Source: Stutzerimonas stutzeri (GTDB lineage: Bacteria > Pseudomonadota > Gammaproteobacteria > Pseudomonadales > Pseudomonadaceae). From it: 64,000 nt of DNA. The stretch covers positions 1,828,501 through 1,892,500 of the forward strand of contig NZ_JAGQFP010000001.1 of NCBI RefSeq assembly GCF_019090095.1, in the 5' to 3' direction. The translations under genes and the position numbers were made by a program. The notes beneath the pieces are model-generated. The model did not search any database. It saw only the letters and a program-made list of their open reading frames with translations, and was not told the origin of the DNA. Shown piece by piece: positions 27,010 to 36,461 of this stretch (within the stretch, counting starts at the first letter, position 1; every line of letters starts with the position of its first letter).

Positions 27010-29109
27010 CTAGAACCCACTTTCCCTCACCCCCAGCGCCGCCATCCGACGCCAAATGGCGCCCAGGATGGATTCTCCCCTCCCCTCCAGCACCACCACG
27101 CCCAACAGCGATTGCCGTGGCGCCGCCCGCTCGTTCCGCGGCACCAGGCGTACGCCATATTGCGCCTGCTGCGGCTCGGGCCGTTGCTGGGCATCGCGGC
27201 GCACCGCAATGGGACCGCCCTGATCCGAAGCCAGGGCTGGCTGATCCAGATAAGCGGAGCCGGTCACATCCACCTCGGTCAAACGCACCGGCACGCCAGG
27301 TAACCAGGGATCGGCACTGGCGATGAACCGCCCCTGCGCGCCTGCCTCGATGCGCCATAGCGACTCCTCGGCCAAGTAGCCGCGCAAGCGCGTTCGCTCC
27401 TCGACCACCCGCACCAGCGTTTGCTGCGGCGACAACCAGCGACCCGCCGCCAAGTCCGCCGGCAGGTCTCGCACCACGCCGTCGTGCGAGGCGCGCAGCT
27501 GCAAACGCTCACGCTGCGCAGCCAAGCCACGGTATTCGGCCACCGCTTCGGCCAGATGCTGCTCGAGGATGGCGCTGTCTGCCACCGTCTCGCTACGCCC
27601 CGCCTGACGCCGTAACTGCAATTGCAGAATGTCGATCTCGCTGCGCACGATCTGCTGACGCGAATCGAGATCCGGCGACTCCAGCTCCAGCAGCAGGTCG
27701 CCACTGCGCACCGTCTGGCCGTCGTGTACATGGAGCTGCTTCAGCCGCGCAGGGAGCGGCGCGTGCAGCGCGCTGACCCGGCTCGCCTCGAGCATCGCAG
27801 GGATTTCCACGGTGCTCCGCCAGGGCACCAGCAACACCACCAGCACGCCCAGCAGTGCAGCTCCGACGAGCAGCGCGCGTGCCGGTTGCGCCTGCGCGCG
27901 TCGCCGCCACCACTCCTGCAGCTCGCGCCAGATCGGCAGGCCGATGAACCAGGTCAGCTCTACCAGCATGAGGAACACGCCCAATAGTTTGAAGAACATG
28001 TGGTACACGGCCAGGGCGATACCCAGGAACAAAGCCGCCCGCCATAACCAGGCGCCATAGCCCCAAATCAGTAGCTTGCGCCGCAGCGCGGGCGGCCAGG
28101 ATTCCGGCGCCGGCTCGCCGTAGCCGAAAAAGGCTTCGCGCAGCCGCCAGCGGCACAGGGCGAACGCACGTGCCTGCAAGTTCTCCACATCCCAGAGATC
28201 GCTGAGCAGGAAATAGCCATCGAAACGCATAAAAGGGTTGAGGTTGACCGCCACCGTGGTGATCCAGGTGGCGCTGGCGAGCATGAACACAGCGCTACGC
28301 AGCGCTCCGTCCGGCAACAATGACCAGGCCAGCAACGCGACACAGGCCAACAGCAGCTCGGCCAGCACACCGCCGGCACCGATGAGCAACCGGGAACGGC
28401 GATCGTTGACCCGCCAGGCATCGCTGACATCGGTGTAGAACAGCGGGAACATCACCATGAACGCCAGGCCCATGCTCTGCACGCGACATCCGGCGCGCTT
28501 GGCCATATAGGCATGGCCGAACTCGTGGCAGAGTTTGGCGAACACCAGCGCTACGCCGAAGGCCAGCGCGCCGCCCAGGCTGAACAGATGCGGAAAGGTG
28601 GCGATGAACCGCTGCCAGTCGCGCGCAACCAGGAACACCCCGAAGGCCAGCAACACGGGAAGACCATAGCGCAACAGACCTGGGCCGTAACGCCTGAGCC
28701 AGGGCCAGGTCCGGTCGAGAAAGGCATCCGGTCGCCACAGCGGAATACGAAAGAACAGGTATTGGTGCAGCAGGCTTTTCCAGAAGCCCTGACGCTGCGA
28801 CGCCGCCTTCGACGCAAAGCTGCCGCGCTGCTCGGCATCCTGAGCGACGATCAGGTCATGGCCACGCAGGAAGCGCAGCATTTCCTCCAAGTCCGACGCG
28901 TCCAGGGGTTCGCCAGCATCGAGGTTGGCGGCACGCAATACTTGCCCGGCGTCGCCCAGCGTCCAATGGCGCAACAGCCGCATCGCACTAGCGCCCAGTT
29001 TGAAGTAACGCCCGCGCAGCGGGTCGGCCAAGGTCCATTGCGGCGCACCGTCGCGCGCCGGAGCGGCCGTGGACAATTGCAGATCGGGACGCAACGCCGG
29101 TAACTGCAT
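27010..29109 (-). CDS. PqqD-like / M50 site-2-protease / HlyD fusion membrane protein
   Basis: A 699-residue three-part protein. Residues 20-95 resemble a PqqD-type peptide-binding domain (WTLADPLRGRYFKLGASAMRLL). Residues 145-400 are a polytopic M50 peptidase with the zinc motif HEFGH (195-199) and the second motif NPFMRFDG (291-298). The C-terminal 430-690 region is a HlyD-type adaptor with a lipoyl-like domain (APLPARLKQLHVHDGQTVRSGDL) and a long coiled coil. M50 enzymes cut within the membrane, and HlyD domains join inner-membrane exporters to TolC. The ATG abuts the stop of the GAF-HlyD gene (TAGATG). It is the likely core of the locus. Confidence 0.88.
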   Translation of the reverse strand: MQLPALRPDLQLSTAAPARDGAPQWTLADPLRGRYFKLGASAMRLLRHWTLGDAGQVLRAANLDAGEPLDASDLEEMLRFLRGHDLIVAQDAEQRGSFASKAASQRQGFWKSLLHQYLFFRIPLWRPDAFLDRTWPWLRRYGPGLLRYGLPVLLAFGVFLVARDWQRFIATFPHLFSLGGALAFGVALVFAKLCHEFGHAYMAKRAGCRVQSMGLAFMVMFPLFYTDVSDAWRVNDRRSRLLIGAGGVLAELLLACVALLAWSLLPDGALRSAVFMLASATWITTVAVNLNPFMRFDGYFLLSDLWDVENLQARAFALCRWRLREAFFGYGEPAPESWPPALRRKLLIWGYGAWLWRAALFLGIALAVYHMFFKLLGVFLMLVELTWFIGLPIWRELQEWWRRRAQAQPARALLVGAALLGVLVVLLVPWRSTVEIPAMLEASRVSALHAPLPARLKQLHVHDGQTVRSGDLLLELESPDLDSRQQIVRSEIDILQLQLRRQAGRSETVADSAILEQHLAEAVAEYRGLAAQRERLQLRASHDGVVRDLPADLAAGRWLSPQQTLVRVVEERTRLRGYLAEESLWRIEAGAQGRFIASADPWLPGVPVRLTEVDVTGSAYLDQPALASDQGGPIAVRRDAQQRPEPQQAQYGVRLVPRNERAAPRQSLLGVVVLEGRGESILGAIWRRMAALGVRESGF

Positions 29110-30429
29110 CTACAGCCCCACTGTCTGGCGCAACGCCGCCAATGGTCGGCGCAGCAGATAGAGGGCCAACGGGCCCCGCTCTCCATACAACTTCGCCGTG
29201 CCGCGCAGGCCAATGCGCGGTGGCGCCCGCTCGAATTCGGCGTCCAGACGATAGGCCAGGTGGCCGCCGGCTACGGCCTGCGGCTCATAGGCCAGGCGCT
29301 GCAGCCGGGCGCTATGCCGGTGCAGGGGATCGCTGTCGAGAAACAAGGCAACCTCACCGCCCGGCTCGAAGGCCAGCACATCCGCCACGGCCAGATCGAT
29401 ACGAAGCTCGGCCTGCTTTGGATCGGCCACCACCATCAGCCGTTCGCCGGTCTGCACCGGCAAACCGGTCCAACGCTGGGCATCGGCGAATACCGCGATG
29501 CCGTCGCGCTCGGCCTTGACCTCGGTGCGTGCCAGCAGCTCGCGGGCATAGTCGCGCTCGGCGCGTTTCTGCGCCACGCGGGCGGTGAACAGATCGATGC
29601 GCGCCCCCGACTCGGCGTCGCTGAATGCCCGCTGCGCATTGGCACGCAACTCTGCCTCGGCAACCTGCAAGCTGCGCTCGGCGACGTCCGCCTGCGCCTT
29701 GATGCTGGTGGCATCGAAACGCACCAGTACGTCGCCCTGCTTCACCGCCTGATTGGGTTTGACCAGAAACTCGGCGATCACGCCATCGAGCGGCGCGGCG
29801 ACCACCTGACCGTCGAGGGGCACCACTTCGGCCGGCGCCAGTACGGACTGGCGCACCGGTAGCAGCAACAGCGCCAGAACCGCCGCCACCGCCATCGCGA
29901 CCTTGCGCCGCGGCCAGCGCAGCCGCCAGGGCTTGCGTGGTTGCAGCGATTGCCAGGCATGGCTGTAACAATCGCCGAGCTGCACCAGCAGCGCCTGTTC
30001 CGCGCCGCTCCAGGGCCGCTCGCGGGCAATCCACAAGCCGCCGTAGGGCTTTTGCTGATGGTCGACCAGGGGCAACCAGAACACCGCCTCCGCCGACAGG
30101 CTTCGCCAGTCGGACTGAACCTGCGCATTCAACGTGTCGGCGGTTACCACTTGCGGTTTGTCCAGGCGCCCCTGGGCGAGCAACTGGCCGGTGGCGTTCT
30201 CGACAAAGGCGACGAAGGGCGCATGAGGCTCGACCACGCTGACCGCCGTCAGCGCCCGTACTCGCCCGGCGATCAGCAATGCCGCATGGCGGTAGCCGAA
30301 CAACGCTTGGGCGTCGTTGACCAGGGCGTAGGCCAGGCCATCGATATCACGCGCCGCACGGGCCTGCCGCTCAAGGCTGAGAAATTCGGCGAATAGCCGC
30401 TCGGTCGGGTGTTGCTGAGCAGCCGTCAT
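29110..30429 (-). CDS. HlyD-family adaptor with N-terminal GAF-like domain
   Basis: A 439-residue protein. Residues 10-160 resemble a GAF sensor domain on the cytoplasmic side (ARDIDGLAYALVNDAQALFGYRHAALLI, FWLPLVDHQQKPYGGLWIA). One membrane segment follows at about 176-192. The periplasmic part is a HlyD adaptor: a lipoyl half (VVAAPLDGVIAEFLVKPNQAVKQGDVLVRFD), a coiled-coil hairpin and a beta-barrel. Its start overlaps the upstream HlyD stop by 4 bases (ATGA). Its stop directly precedes the M50-HlyD start. Confidence 0.88.
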   Translation of the reverse strand: MTAAQQHPTERLFAEFLSLERQARAARDIDGLAYALVNDAQALFGYRHAALLIAGRVRALTAVSVVEPHAPFVAFVENATGQLLAQGRLDKPQVVTADTLNAQVQSDWRSLSAEAVFWLPLVDHQQKPYGGLWIARERPWSGAEQALLVQLGDCYSHAWQSLQPRKPWRLRWPRRKVAMAVAAVLALLLLPVRQSVLAPAEVVPLDGQVVAAPLDGVIAEFLVKPNQAVKQGDVLVRFDATSIKAQADVAERSLQVAEAELRANAQRAFSDAESGARIDLFTARVAQKRAERDYARELLARTEVKAERDGIAVFADAQRWTGLPVQTGERLMVVADPKQAELRIDLAVADVLAFEPGGEVALFLDSDPLHRHSARLQRLAYEPQAVAGGHLAYRLDAEFERAPPRIGLRGTAKLYGERGPLALYLLRRPLAALRQTVGL

Positions 30430-31214
30430 GGCGCCCCCTCGAACTGCGCGCTACCGCTCATTCCCGCCAACAGACCGCTGGCATCCGCAGGCAACGCCGC
30501 GATCAGCAGCAATGTCTGGCTGCCCTCATCGATGCGTGCCCCCAGGCGCTTGACCTCGGCCTGCAACGGCTTCCCGGTCTCATCCGGGACGAAGATGAAA
30601 CGCTGCCCGGGTTTGAGCGTGGCCAGCCAGCGCGACGGCACCAGCAGATGGATTTCCAGCGTGCGGTTATCCACGACTTCCAACATCGGCGTCCCGCTGG
30701 CCACGCTTTCGTGGGGCTGCACGCGACGCTGCACCACCTGGCCGTCGAACGGCGCCGCGACGCTGCAACGCTTGACCTGGACGCGATAGACCTGCGCCTC
30801 GGCCTCGGCCTGTGCTCGGCGTGCCTCGGCCAGACTGACCTCGAAGCGACCGACCGAATTCAGCGCTGCCAGTTGCTTCTTGTGCGCCAGCTCCTCGCTC
30901 GCCGCCCGCGCCGCGGCCTGCATGGCGTTGAGCTGCGCCTGGTAGGCGCTACAGTCGAAACGCACCAGCACGTCACCTTTGTGAAATGGCTGCCCCTCGG
31001 CAAAGGGCATCTCGATGATCCGCCCCGCCAGTTCACTGGCCAACACCGCCTGATCGCGCGCGCGCAGCACTCCGCGTGCCTGGCGTTCAGCCGCGATCGC
31101 GGGCGCATCGATATCTGTCGACAGCAACGGCTCTTCGGCCCGCAATGACGTAGCGCAGGCCAGCACGACCAGCGTCAGTAGGGAACGGCGAAAACGCACT
31201 GACTTGCGCCGCAT
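30426..31214 (-). CDS. HlyD/RND-type periplasmic adaptor protein
   Basis: A 262-residue membrane-fusion protein and first gene of the minus-strand operon running to 24650. A signal peptide (RRSLLTLVVLACATSLRA) is followed by a lipoyl half (ASELAGRIIEMPFAEGQPFHKGDVLVRFD), a short coiled-coil hairpin and the second lipoyl half (CSVAAPFDGQVVQRRV). The frame is open upstream to 31361, but the ATG at 31214 has an AAGGAG site and starts the signal peptide. It is shorter than a typical RND adaptor and has no cognate RND pump nearby. Confidence 0.9.
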   Translation of the reverse strand: MRRKSVRFRRSLLTLVVLACATSLRAEEPLLSTDIDAPAIAAERQARGVLRARDQAVLASELAGRIIEMPFAEGQPFHKGDVLVRFDCSAYQAQLNAMQAAARAASEELAHKKQLAALNSVGRFEVSLAEARRAQAEAEAQVYRVQVKRCSVAAPFDGQVVQRRVQPHESVASGTPMLEVVDNRTLEIHLLVPSRWLATLKPGQRFIFVPDETGKPLQAEVKRLGARIDEGSQTLLLIAALPADASGLLAGMSGSAQFEGAP

Positions 31215-31336
31215 AGTGCACTCCTTGCATGGTGGTCGAGGCAGTCTAAGCCAGAAGCGCGCCTGAAAGAATCGGCCAAAGCCGAGCAGGCGCGATCGTC
31301 CCATGGCATCGCGCACGAGCAGCAGCGAACCGCTCG

Positions 31337-31359
31337 GCGCGCGAGTAAAGCTCGCGCGC
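31337..31359. terminator. GC-rich hairpin between HlyD operon and phosphoesterase gene
   Basis: A 9-base perfect stem (GCGCGCGAG / CTCGCGCGC) with a 5-base loop. There is no T run on either strand, so it may act as an attenuator or RNA-stability hairpin rather than a classical terminator. Confidence 0.4.
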
Positions 31360-31440
31360 AATAAAGAAGCTGAGGCAACGACCCGCTATGGCGCAAGCCG
31401 CAGGCCAGGCGACCCCGGCTCGCAGGGCGCCGGGAGATAG

Positions 31441-32556
31441 CTAGGTGGCCCTGACCAGACGAATCCGCGTGATCTCCGACGGTGCGCCGAAGCGCAGCGG
31501 CGGTCCCCAATAGCCGGTGCCGCGACTGATGTAGATCTGCATGTCGCCGAGGCGCTGCAGCCCGGCCACCCACGGTTGCTGCCAGCGCACGAAATGCATC
31601 CAGGGCCAGAACTGGCCGCCGTGCGTATGCCCCGACAGTTGCAGGTCGCAGCCCACCTCCACTGCCGCCGTTGCCGAACGTGGCTGGTGCGCCAGCAGGA
31701 TGCGCGGCACGTCGACGGGCGCGCCGGCGAACGCGGCGGCTGGGTCGCTTCGATGGCTCGGCCGGAACAGTTCAGCCGAGTAGTCGGCGATGCCTGCCAG
31801 TACCAGCCGGGCGTCACCATGCTCGAGCAGGACATGGCGGTTGAGCAACACTTGCATGCCCAACCGCTCGAACTCGGCGATCCAGCTATCGGCACCGGAG
31901 TAATACTCGTGGTTGCCAGTGACCACGTAGGTGCCATGAACCGAACTCAGGCGGCCAAGCGGGGCGATGTCATCAGCCAGCTCGGCGACGCTGCCGTCCA
32001 CCAGGTCGCCCGTGATCACGATCAGATCCGGCGAGAGGCCGTTGACCCGTCGGGTGATCGCATCGATATAGCCCTGCTTGATCGTCGGGCCGACGTGGAT
32101 ATCGCTGAGCTGCACGATGCTGAATCCGTCCAGGCCGGCCGGCAGCGCTCGCACGGCGATAACGCGCTCGACCAGCCGAGCGGTTCTGCGTGCATTGATC
32201 AGCCCGAACAGCGTCACCGCCAGCACGGCGGCGACAACCGCCAGCGCCGACCCCCGCGTCACCGCTGCCGACTCCCAGCCCAGCAACGACGCCACGACCA
32301 ACGCAAATGCACGCAGCAGCGAGAACACCGCCAGGCTGGAAAAGATCCCCATGGCCAGCAAGCCGGACCACGCCAGCAGCGCATTACCCGCGCCTCGCAC
32401 CAGCACGCCATAGCGCATCAGCACAGCCGACAGCACCAGATAGGCCCAGGCCAGCGCACTGCCAAGTGGGCCGAGCGCAAGCGCGGGTATCAGCGTTATG
32501 CCAACGAACACATGCAGGCCGATCAACAGCAGCCCGGCCAGTAAGCGCCTGTTCAT
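31441..32556 (-). CDS. Membrane-anchored metallophosphoesterase
   Basis: A 371-residue protein. About 125 N-terminal residues hold four hydrophobic helices. The C-terminal domain is a calcineurin-like phosphoesterase with the metal motifs DIHVG, GDLVD, GNHEY and GHTHGG. It resembles the YaeI/YkuE group of UDP-2,3-diacylglucosamine pyrophosphatase-like and phosphodiester hydrolases, but the substrate is not clear from sequence. It is monocistronic and separated from the HlyD operon by 226 bases. Confidence 0.9.
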   Translation of the reverse strand: MNRRLLAGLLLIGLHVFVGITLIPALALGPLGSALAWAYLVLSAVLMRYGVLVRGAGNALLAWSGLLAMGIFSSLAVFSLLRAFALVVASLLGWESAAVTRGSALAVVAAVLAVTLFGLINARRTARLVERVIAVRALPAGLDGFSIVQLSDIHVGPTIKQGYIDAITRRVNGLSPDLIVITGDLVDGSVAELADDIAPLGRLSSVHGTYVVTGNHEYYSGADSWIAEFERLGMQVLLNRHVLLEHGDARLVLAGIADYSAELFRPSHRSDPAAAFAGAPVDVPRILLAHQPRSATAAVEVGCDLQLSGHTHGGQFWPWMHFVRWQQPWVAGLQRLGDMQIYISRGTGYWGPPLRFGAPSEITRIRLVRAT

Positions 32557-32837
32557 GCACGACGTCTCTTTTTTCAGAAAGGGAAAAACCCGTGCACTGC
32601 CCGGTCAACCACGATGGCGAGGGGCGCGCAGGGTATGCAGGTGACGGCACCGGGTGGAGCGTTGGTGCGCCGCGATGATGGCACACAAACCAGCCGACGC
32701 TGCAGCGGCTTGACTCATATCCACTGCACGCTTGACGCCTCCACGAGCAGTCATTCCGGGATGCGGTTACAAGATGTCTTCGACAGTAGCAACAGGTCGA
32801 GCGCGTCGGCCGCCGTGCAGCCGACGCGTACTGGCCG

Positions 32838-33032
32838 CTACATCACGCCAGGGTCGGGTATCGGATCCGGGGGCGGTGGCTCCTTCTCCAGATTTTCGAG
32901 CACCTCGTCGGGCAGCGTATCGCCGTCGTCCAGCTCGGTATCGCTTTCGGCGTCATCCAGGTCGTTCAGCGGGGATTCGTCTGCCAACCAGGGATACAGC
33001 GGCGGATCACTGGGTAGGGTTGTACTGAGCAT
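32838..33032 (-). CDS. Small acidic hypothetical protein
   Basis: A 64-residue protein starting MLSTTLPSDPPLYPWLADESPLN, with a centre rich in Asp and Glu and a Pro-rich C-terminal end. An AGGAGG site lies 4 bases upstream of the ATG at 33032, which supports real translation; the longer frame to 33083 does not have such a site. No domain is recognised. The longer plus-strand frame over the same bases is Ser-rich and looks like a shadow. Confidence 0.55.
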   Translation of the reverse strand: MLSTTLPSDPPLYPWLADESPLNDLDDAESDTELDDGDTLPDEVLENLEKEPPPPDPIPDPGVM

Positions 33033-33127
33033 GGGGACCTCCTCGCAGGTGTGCCAGTTGGTTAGGCAGGCCGCGGCGGGCATGGTTCGCCCCGGTCGTC
33101 CCTTGCCGGTTTAGCGCGCCCGCCCGC

Positions 33128-34030
33128 CTAGCGCACCCAGGTCTGCTCGCTCAGACACTCGCTCAGGTAGTCGAGAAAACAGGTGATGCGCGCGGCCAGC
33201 GCAGTGTTGCGGTAGTACACCGCGTGGATCGGCTGCAGCACCTCGGTATTCGCCGCGGCCAGCACCTCGACCAGCGTCCCCTCGGCGCGATCGCGTGCGG
33301 TCATGAGGTCCGACAGACAGGCGATGCCCTGCCCGGCCAGCGCCAGATGGCGCACAGTCTCGCCGCTCGATGCCCACAGGCTCGGCACGATGGGCCAGCT
33401 CTCGCCCAGCGGATGGCGCAGTGGCCAATGATTGAGGCTCTCCGGCTGGGTGAAGCCGATCAGGCTGTGCATCGCCAGGTCCTCGACCTGCTGCGGCATG
33501 CCGCGCTGCGCCAGATAGTCCGGGCTGGCCACGGCCCGAATCCGGCTGCGCCCCAGCGGCCTTGCATGAAGGGTGGAATCGCGCAGCGGCCCGTGGCGCA
33601 GCGCCAGGTCGGTACGGTGCTCGAGCAGATCGATGATCTGGTCGCTGCTGTGCAGTTCCAGCTCGATGTCCGGGTAGCGCTCGCGGAAGCCGCCAATCAG
33701 CGGCACCAGCACATGCAACATGAAAGGCGCGGACGCATTCACCCGCAGCCGCCCGGCTGGGCGCTGCAGCCGGCGCGACATCTGCTCTTCGGCCTCTTCC
33801 ACCGCTTCGAGAATCCGCCTGGCCTGAATCAGAAAGGCCGCCCCCTCCTCCGTCAGTTCCAGGCGCCGAGTCGTGCGGCGCAACAGCGTGGTCGCGAGCT
33901 TGGTTTCGAGCCGGCTCAGGGCCCGGCTGACGCCAGAGGCCGTCTGCCCCAGCTGTATCGCCGCACTGGAGATTGAGCCGGTATCGATGACGGCCGTGAA
34001 GGCCTGCAATTCGTCGAGCGTGGTTTTCAT
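33128..34030 (-). CDS. LysR-family transcriptional regulator
   Basis: A 300-residue regulator with an N-terminal winged helix-turn-helix (MKTTLDELQAFTAVIDTGSISSAA, SGVSRALSRLETKL) and a substrate-binding domain. It is divergent from the MFS-dkgB pair, with a 101-base gap. LysR proteins usually control the adjacent divergent gene, so it probably regulates the MFS transporter. The inducer is unknown. The ATG at 34030 was chosen over the longer frame because it begins the conserved helix-turn-helix. Confidence 0.93.
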   Translation of the reverse strand: MKTTLDELQAFTAVIDTGSISSAAIQLGQTASGVSRALSRLETKLATTLLRRTTRRLELTEEGAAFLIQARRILEAVEEAEEQMSRRLQRPAGRLRVNASAPFMLHVLVPLIGGFRERYPDIELELHSSDQIIDLLEHRTDLALRHGPLRDSTLHARPLGRSRIRAVASPDYLAQRGMPQQVEDLAMHSLIGFTQPESLNHWPLRHPLGESWPIVPSLWASSGETVRHLALAGQGIACLSDLMTARDRAEGTLVEVLAAANTEVLQPIHAVYYRNTALAARITCFLDYLSECLSEQTWVR

Positions 34031-34131
34031 CTGTGACTCGCAGTCAATTATGTTTGGCCTGAGACCCGGTTTTTCCGCATGAGTCTGCGGTAGACACTGC
34101 GCGCCATGCAATCCAACCGGAGTTTCATCCC

Positions 34132-35355
34132 ATGCCCATCGCTTTGCTCGCGCTGACCCTCAGCGCATTCGCCATCGGCACGACGGAGTTCGTCATCGTC
34201 GGCCTCATCCCAACCATTGCGGGAGACCTCGGGGTCAGCCTGCCCTCGGCCGGGCTGCTGGTCAGCCTCTACGCGCTGGGCGTTGCGGTCGGCGCCCCGT
34301 TGCTCACCGCGCTGACCGGCAAGGTCCCGCGCAAGTTGTTGCTGCTGTCGTTGATGGTGCTGTTCACCACCGGCAACTTGTTGGCCTGGCAGGCGCCGGG
34401 GTACGAGTCATTGATACTGGCGCGCATCGTCACCGGCCTCGCCCATGGCGTGTTCTTCTCCATCGGCTCGACCATCGCCACCAGCCTGGTCTCGAAGGAG
34501 AAAGCCGCGAGCGCCATTGCCATCATGTTTACCGGGCTCACTGTCGCGCTGGTCACCGGCGTACCGCTCGGCACCTTCATTGGCCAACAGTTCGGCTGGC
34601 GGGAGACCTTTCTCGCGGTGTCGCTGCTCGGCGTGATCGCCTTTATTGGCAGCCTGCTCTTCGTGCCGCGCAACATTCAGCACAGCAAACCCGCTTCCCT
34701 CGTCCAGCAGCTGGCCGTACTGAAGCAGCCCCGCCTGCTCCTGGTCTACGCCATGACCGCGATCGGCTACGGCGGCACCTTTATCGCGTTCACCTTTCTT
34801 GCGCCGATCCTGCAAGAGATCAGCGGCTTCGGTGAAGGCGCGGTGAGCCTGGTTCTGCTCGTTTATGGTGTCTCGGTGGCCGTGGGCAACATCTGGGGCG
34901 GCAAACTGGCCGACCGCCGCGGGCCGATCGGCGCGCTCAAGCTGATCTTCACGCTCCTGGCGGTCGTGCTGTTCGCCCTCACCTTCACCGCCGGTAATCC
35001 CTGGTTGGCACTGGCCACCGTGCTGCTCTGGGGCGCCGTGGCCTTCGGCAACGTGCCCGGCTTGCAGGTCTACGTGGTGCGCCAGGCCGAGCACTACACG
35101 CCGAAGGCGGTGGACGTCGCCTCGGGCCTGAACATCGCTGCCTTCAACCTTGGCATTGCCGGGGGCGCATGGCTCGGCGGACATATCGTCGCTTCCATGG
35201 GTCTCATCCATACCGCCTGGATCGGCTCGCTGGTGGTGCTGGTCGCCCTGGCGCTCACCTACTGGAGCGGCCAGCTGGATCGCAACGCCGGTAAAGCACC
35301 AGCCCATACCCCAGGCACCCACACCCACGAGCCGGTACTTACTGCCTCGCATTGA
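34132..35355 (+). CDS. MFS efflux transporter (DHA1 family, AraJ/YdhP-like)
   Basis: A 407-residue protein with twelve hydrophobic segments. The DHA1 hallmark [12 protein letters not shown] lies in helix 1, and a [12 protein letters not shown] segment lies in helix 4. Relatives export sugars, arabinose-type compounds or drugs. A dkgB-type reductase gene follows after 34 bases, and a divergent LysR gene is upstream, so all three may respond to the same compound. The substrate cannot be read from sequence. Confidence 0.92.
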   Translation: MPIALLALTLSAFAIGTTEFVIVGLIPTIAGDLGVSLPSAGLLVSLYALGVAVGAPLLTALTGKVPRKLLLLSLMVLFTTGNLLAWQAPGYESLILARIVTGLAHGVFFSIGSTIATSLVSKEKAASAIAIMFTGLTVALVTGVPLGTFIGQQFGWRETFLAVSLLGVIAFIGSLLFVPRNIQHSKPASLVQQLAVLKQPRLLLVYAMTAIGYGGTFIAFTFLAPILQEISGFGEGAVSLVLLVYGVSVAVGNIWGGKLADRRGPIGALKLIFTLLAVVLFALTFTAGNPWLALATVLLWGAVAFGNVPGLQVYVVRQAEHYTPKAVDVASGLNIAAFNLGIAGGAWLGGHIVASMGLIHTAWIGSLVVLVALALTYWSGQLDRNAGKAPAHTPGTHTHEPVLTASH

Positions 35356-35389
35356 ACTCACCCTAGAGAACCCCAAAGGAGAACCCTTA

Positions 35390-36190
35390 ATGACCATCCC
35401 CGCATTCGGCCTCGGCACCTTTCGCCTCAAGGATCAGCAAGTCATCGACTCGGTGAAGATGGGCCTCGAGCTCGGCTATCGCCACATCGACACCGCGCAG
35501 ATCTACGACAACGAAGCGGAAGTCGGTCAGGCCATTGCCGAGAGCGGCGTCCCGCGTGACGAACTGTTCGTGACCACCAAGGTCTGGACCAGCAATCTCG
35601 GCGCCGACCGCCTGATTCCCAGCCTGGAAGAAAGCCTGAGCAAACTGCGCATGAAACAGGTGGACCTCACCCTCGTGCATTGGCCCTCGCCCAACGATGA
35701 ATTGGCAGTCGCCGATTACCTGGCCCGGATGATGGACGCCAAGCAGCGAGGCCTGACCCGCGCCATCGGCATCTCCAACTTCGCCATCAGCCATATGCAA
35801 CAGGCCATCGACGCCATCGGCGCCGAGCACATCGCCACCAATCAGGTCGAGGTGCATCCCTTCCTGCAGAACCGCAAGGTCATCGAGTTTGCCCGCCGCC
35901 ACGGCATCCACATCACTGCGTATATGCCGCTCGCCTACGGCAAGGTGATGCAGGACGAGGTGCTGCAACGCATCGCCGAAGCCCACAACGCCAGCCCTGC
36001 ACAGGTCGCCCTTGCCTGGCTGCTGCAACAGGGCTTCGCCGTAATCCCCTCCTCCACCAAGCGCGAAAACCTCGCCGCCAACCTCAAAGCACAAGCGCTG
36101 CGACTGACTGATGCGGAGATGCACCAGATCGCCACGCTGGACCGCAACGAGCGCCTGGCCAACCCCGGATTCGCGCCAAAATGGGATTGA
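35390..36190 (+). CDS. dkgB: Aldo/keto reductase, DkgB-like
   Basis: A 266-residue NADPH-dependent reductase closely resembling E. coli DkgB ([19 protein letters not shown] start, [26 protein letters not shown]). DkgB reduces 2,5-diketo-gluconate and methylglyoxal. The catalytic tetrad is visible as D in DTAQIYDN, Y in the same motif, K in TTKVW and H in VHW. The ATG at 35390 has an AAAGGAG site. It lies downstream of the MFS gene in the same operon. Confidence 0.93.
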   Translation: MTIPAFGLGTFRLKDQQVIDSVKMGLELGYRHIDTAQIYDNEAEVGQAIAESGVPRDELFVTTKVWTSNLGADRLIPSLEESLSKLRMKQVDLTLVHWPSPNDELAVADYLARMMDAKQRGLTRAIGISNFAISHMQQAIDAIGAEHIATNQVEVHPFLQNRKVIEFARRHGIHITAYMPLAYGKVMQDEVLQRIAEAHNASPAQVALAWLLQQGFAVIPSSTKRENLAANLKAQALRLTDAEMHQIATLDRNERLANPGFAPKWD

Positions 36191-36267
36191 GCGACAGCGC
36201 ACCGGCTGTCGTCGGACCGGCGGCATAAGCATTTGAAAAAGCAGGTAGAAAAAGCGCATCAGGAGGG

Positions 36268-36296
36268 TTGACACACAACCGCGCGACGCGAATAAT
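36268..36296 (+). promoter_or_regulatory. Sigma70-type promoter for tRNA-Met
   Basis: TTGACA at 36268-36273 and AATAAT at 36291-36296 with a 17-base spacer, 11 bases upstream of the tRNA 5' end. Confidence 0.8.
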
Positions 36297-36307
36297 GCGC
36301 GCCACTT

Positions 36308-36384
36308 GGCTACGTAGCTCAGTTGGTTAGAGCATAGCATTCATAATGCTGGGGTCCGGGGTTCAAGTCCCTGCGTAGCCACCA
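36308..36384 (+). tRNA. tRNA-Met (anticodon CAT, elongator)
   Basis: A 77-base cloverleaf. The acceptor stem GGCTACG pairs with CGTAGCC, followed by discriminator A and an encoded CCA. The anticodon CAT sits in the loop of the AGCAT/ATGCT stem. The first acceptor pair is a normal G-C, so this is the elongator and not the initiator form. Confidence 0.95.
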
Positions 36385-36392
36385 AATTCAAG

Positions 36393-36424
36393 AAAGGGTT
36401 CAGCGAAAGCTGAACCCTTTTTTT
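36393..36424 (+). terminator. Rho-independent terminator after tRNA-Met
   Basis: A long perfect stem (AAAGGGTTCAGC / GCTGAACCCTTT) with a GAAA loop, followed by a run of T. Confidence 0.92.
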
Positions 36425-36461
36425 GTGCCCGCCGTTTAGCCAACCGCACCGAGAGCGCACC

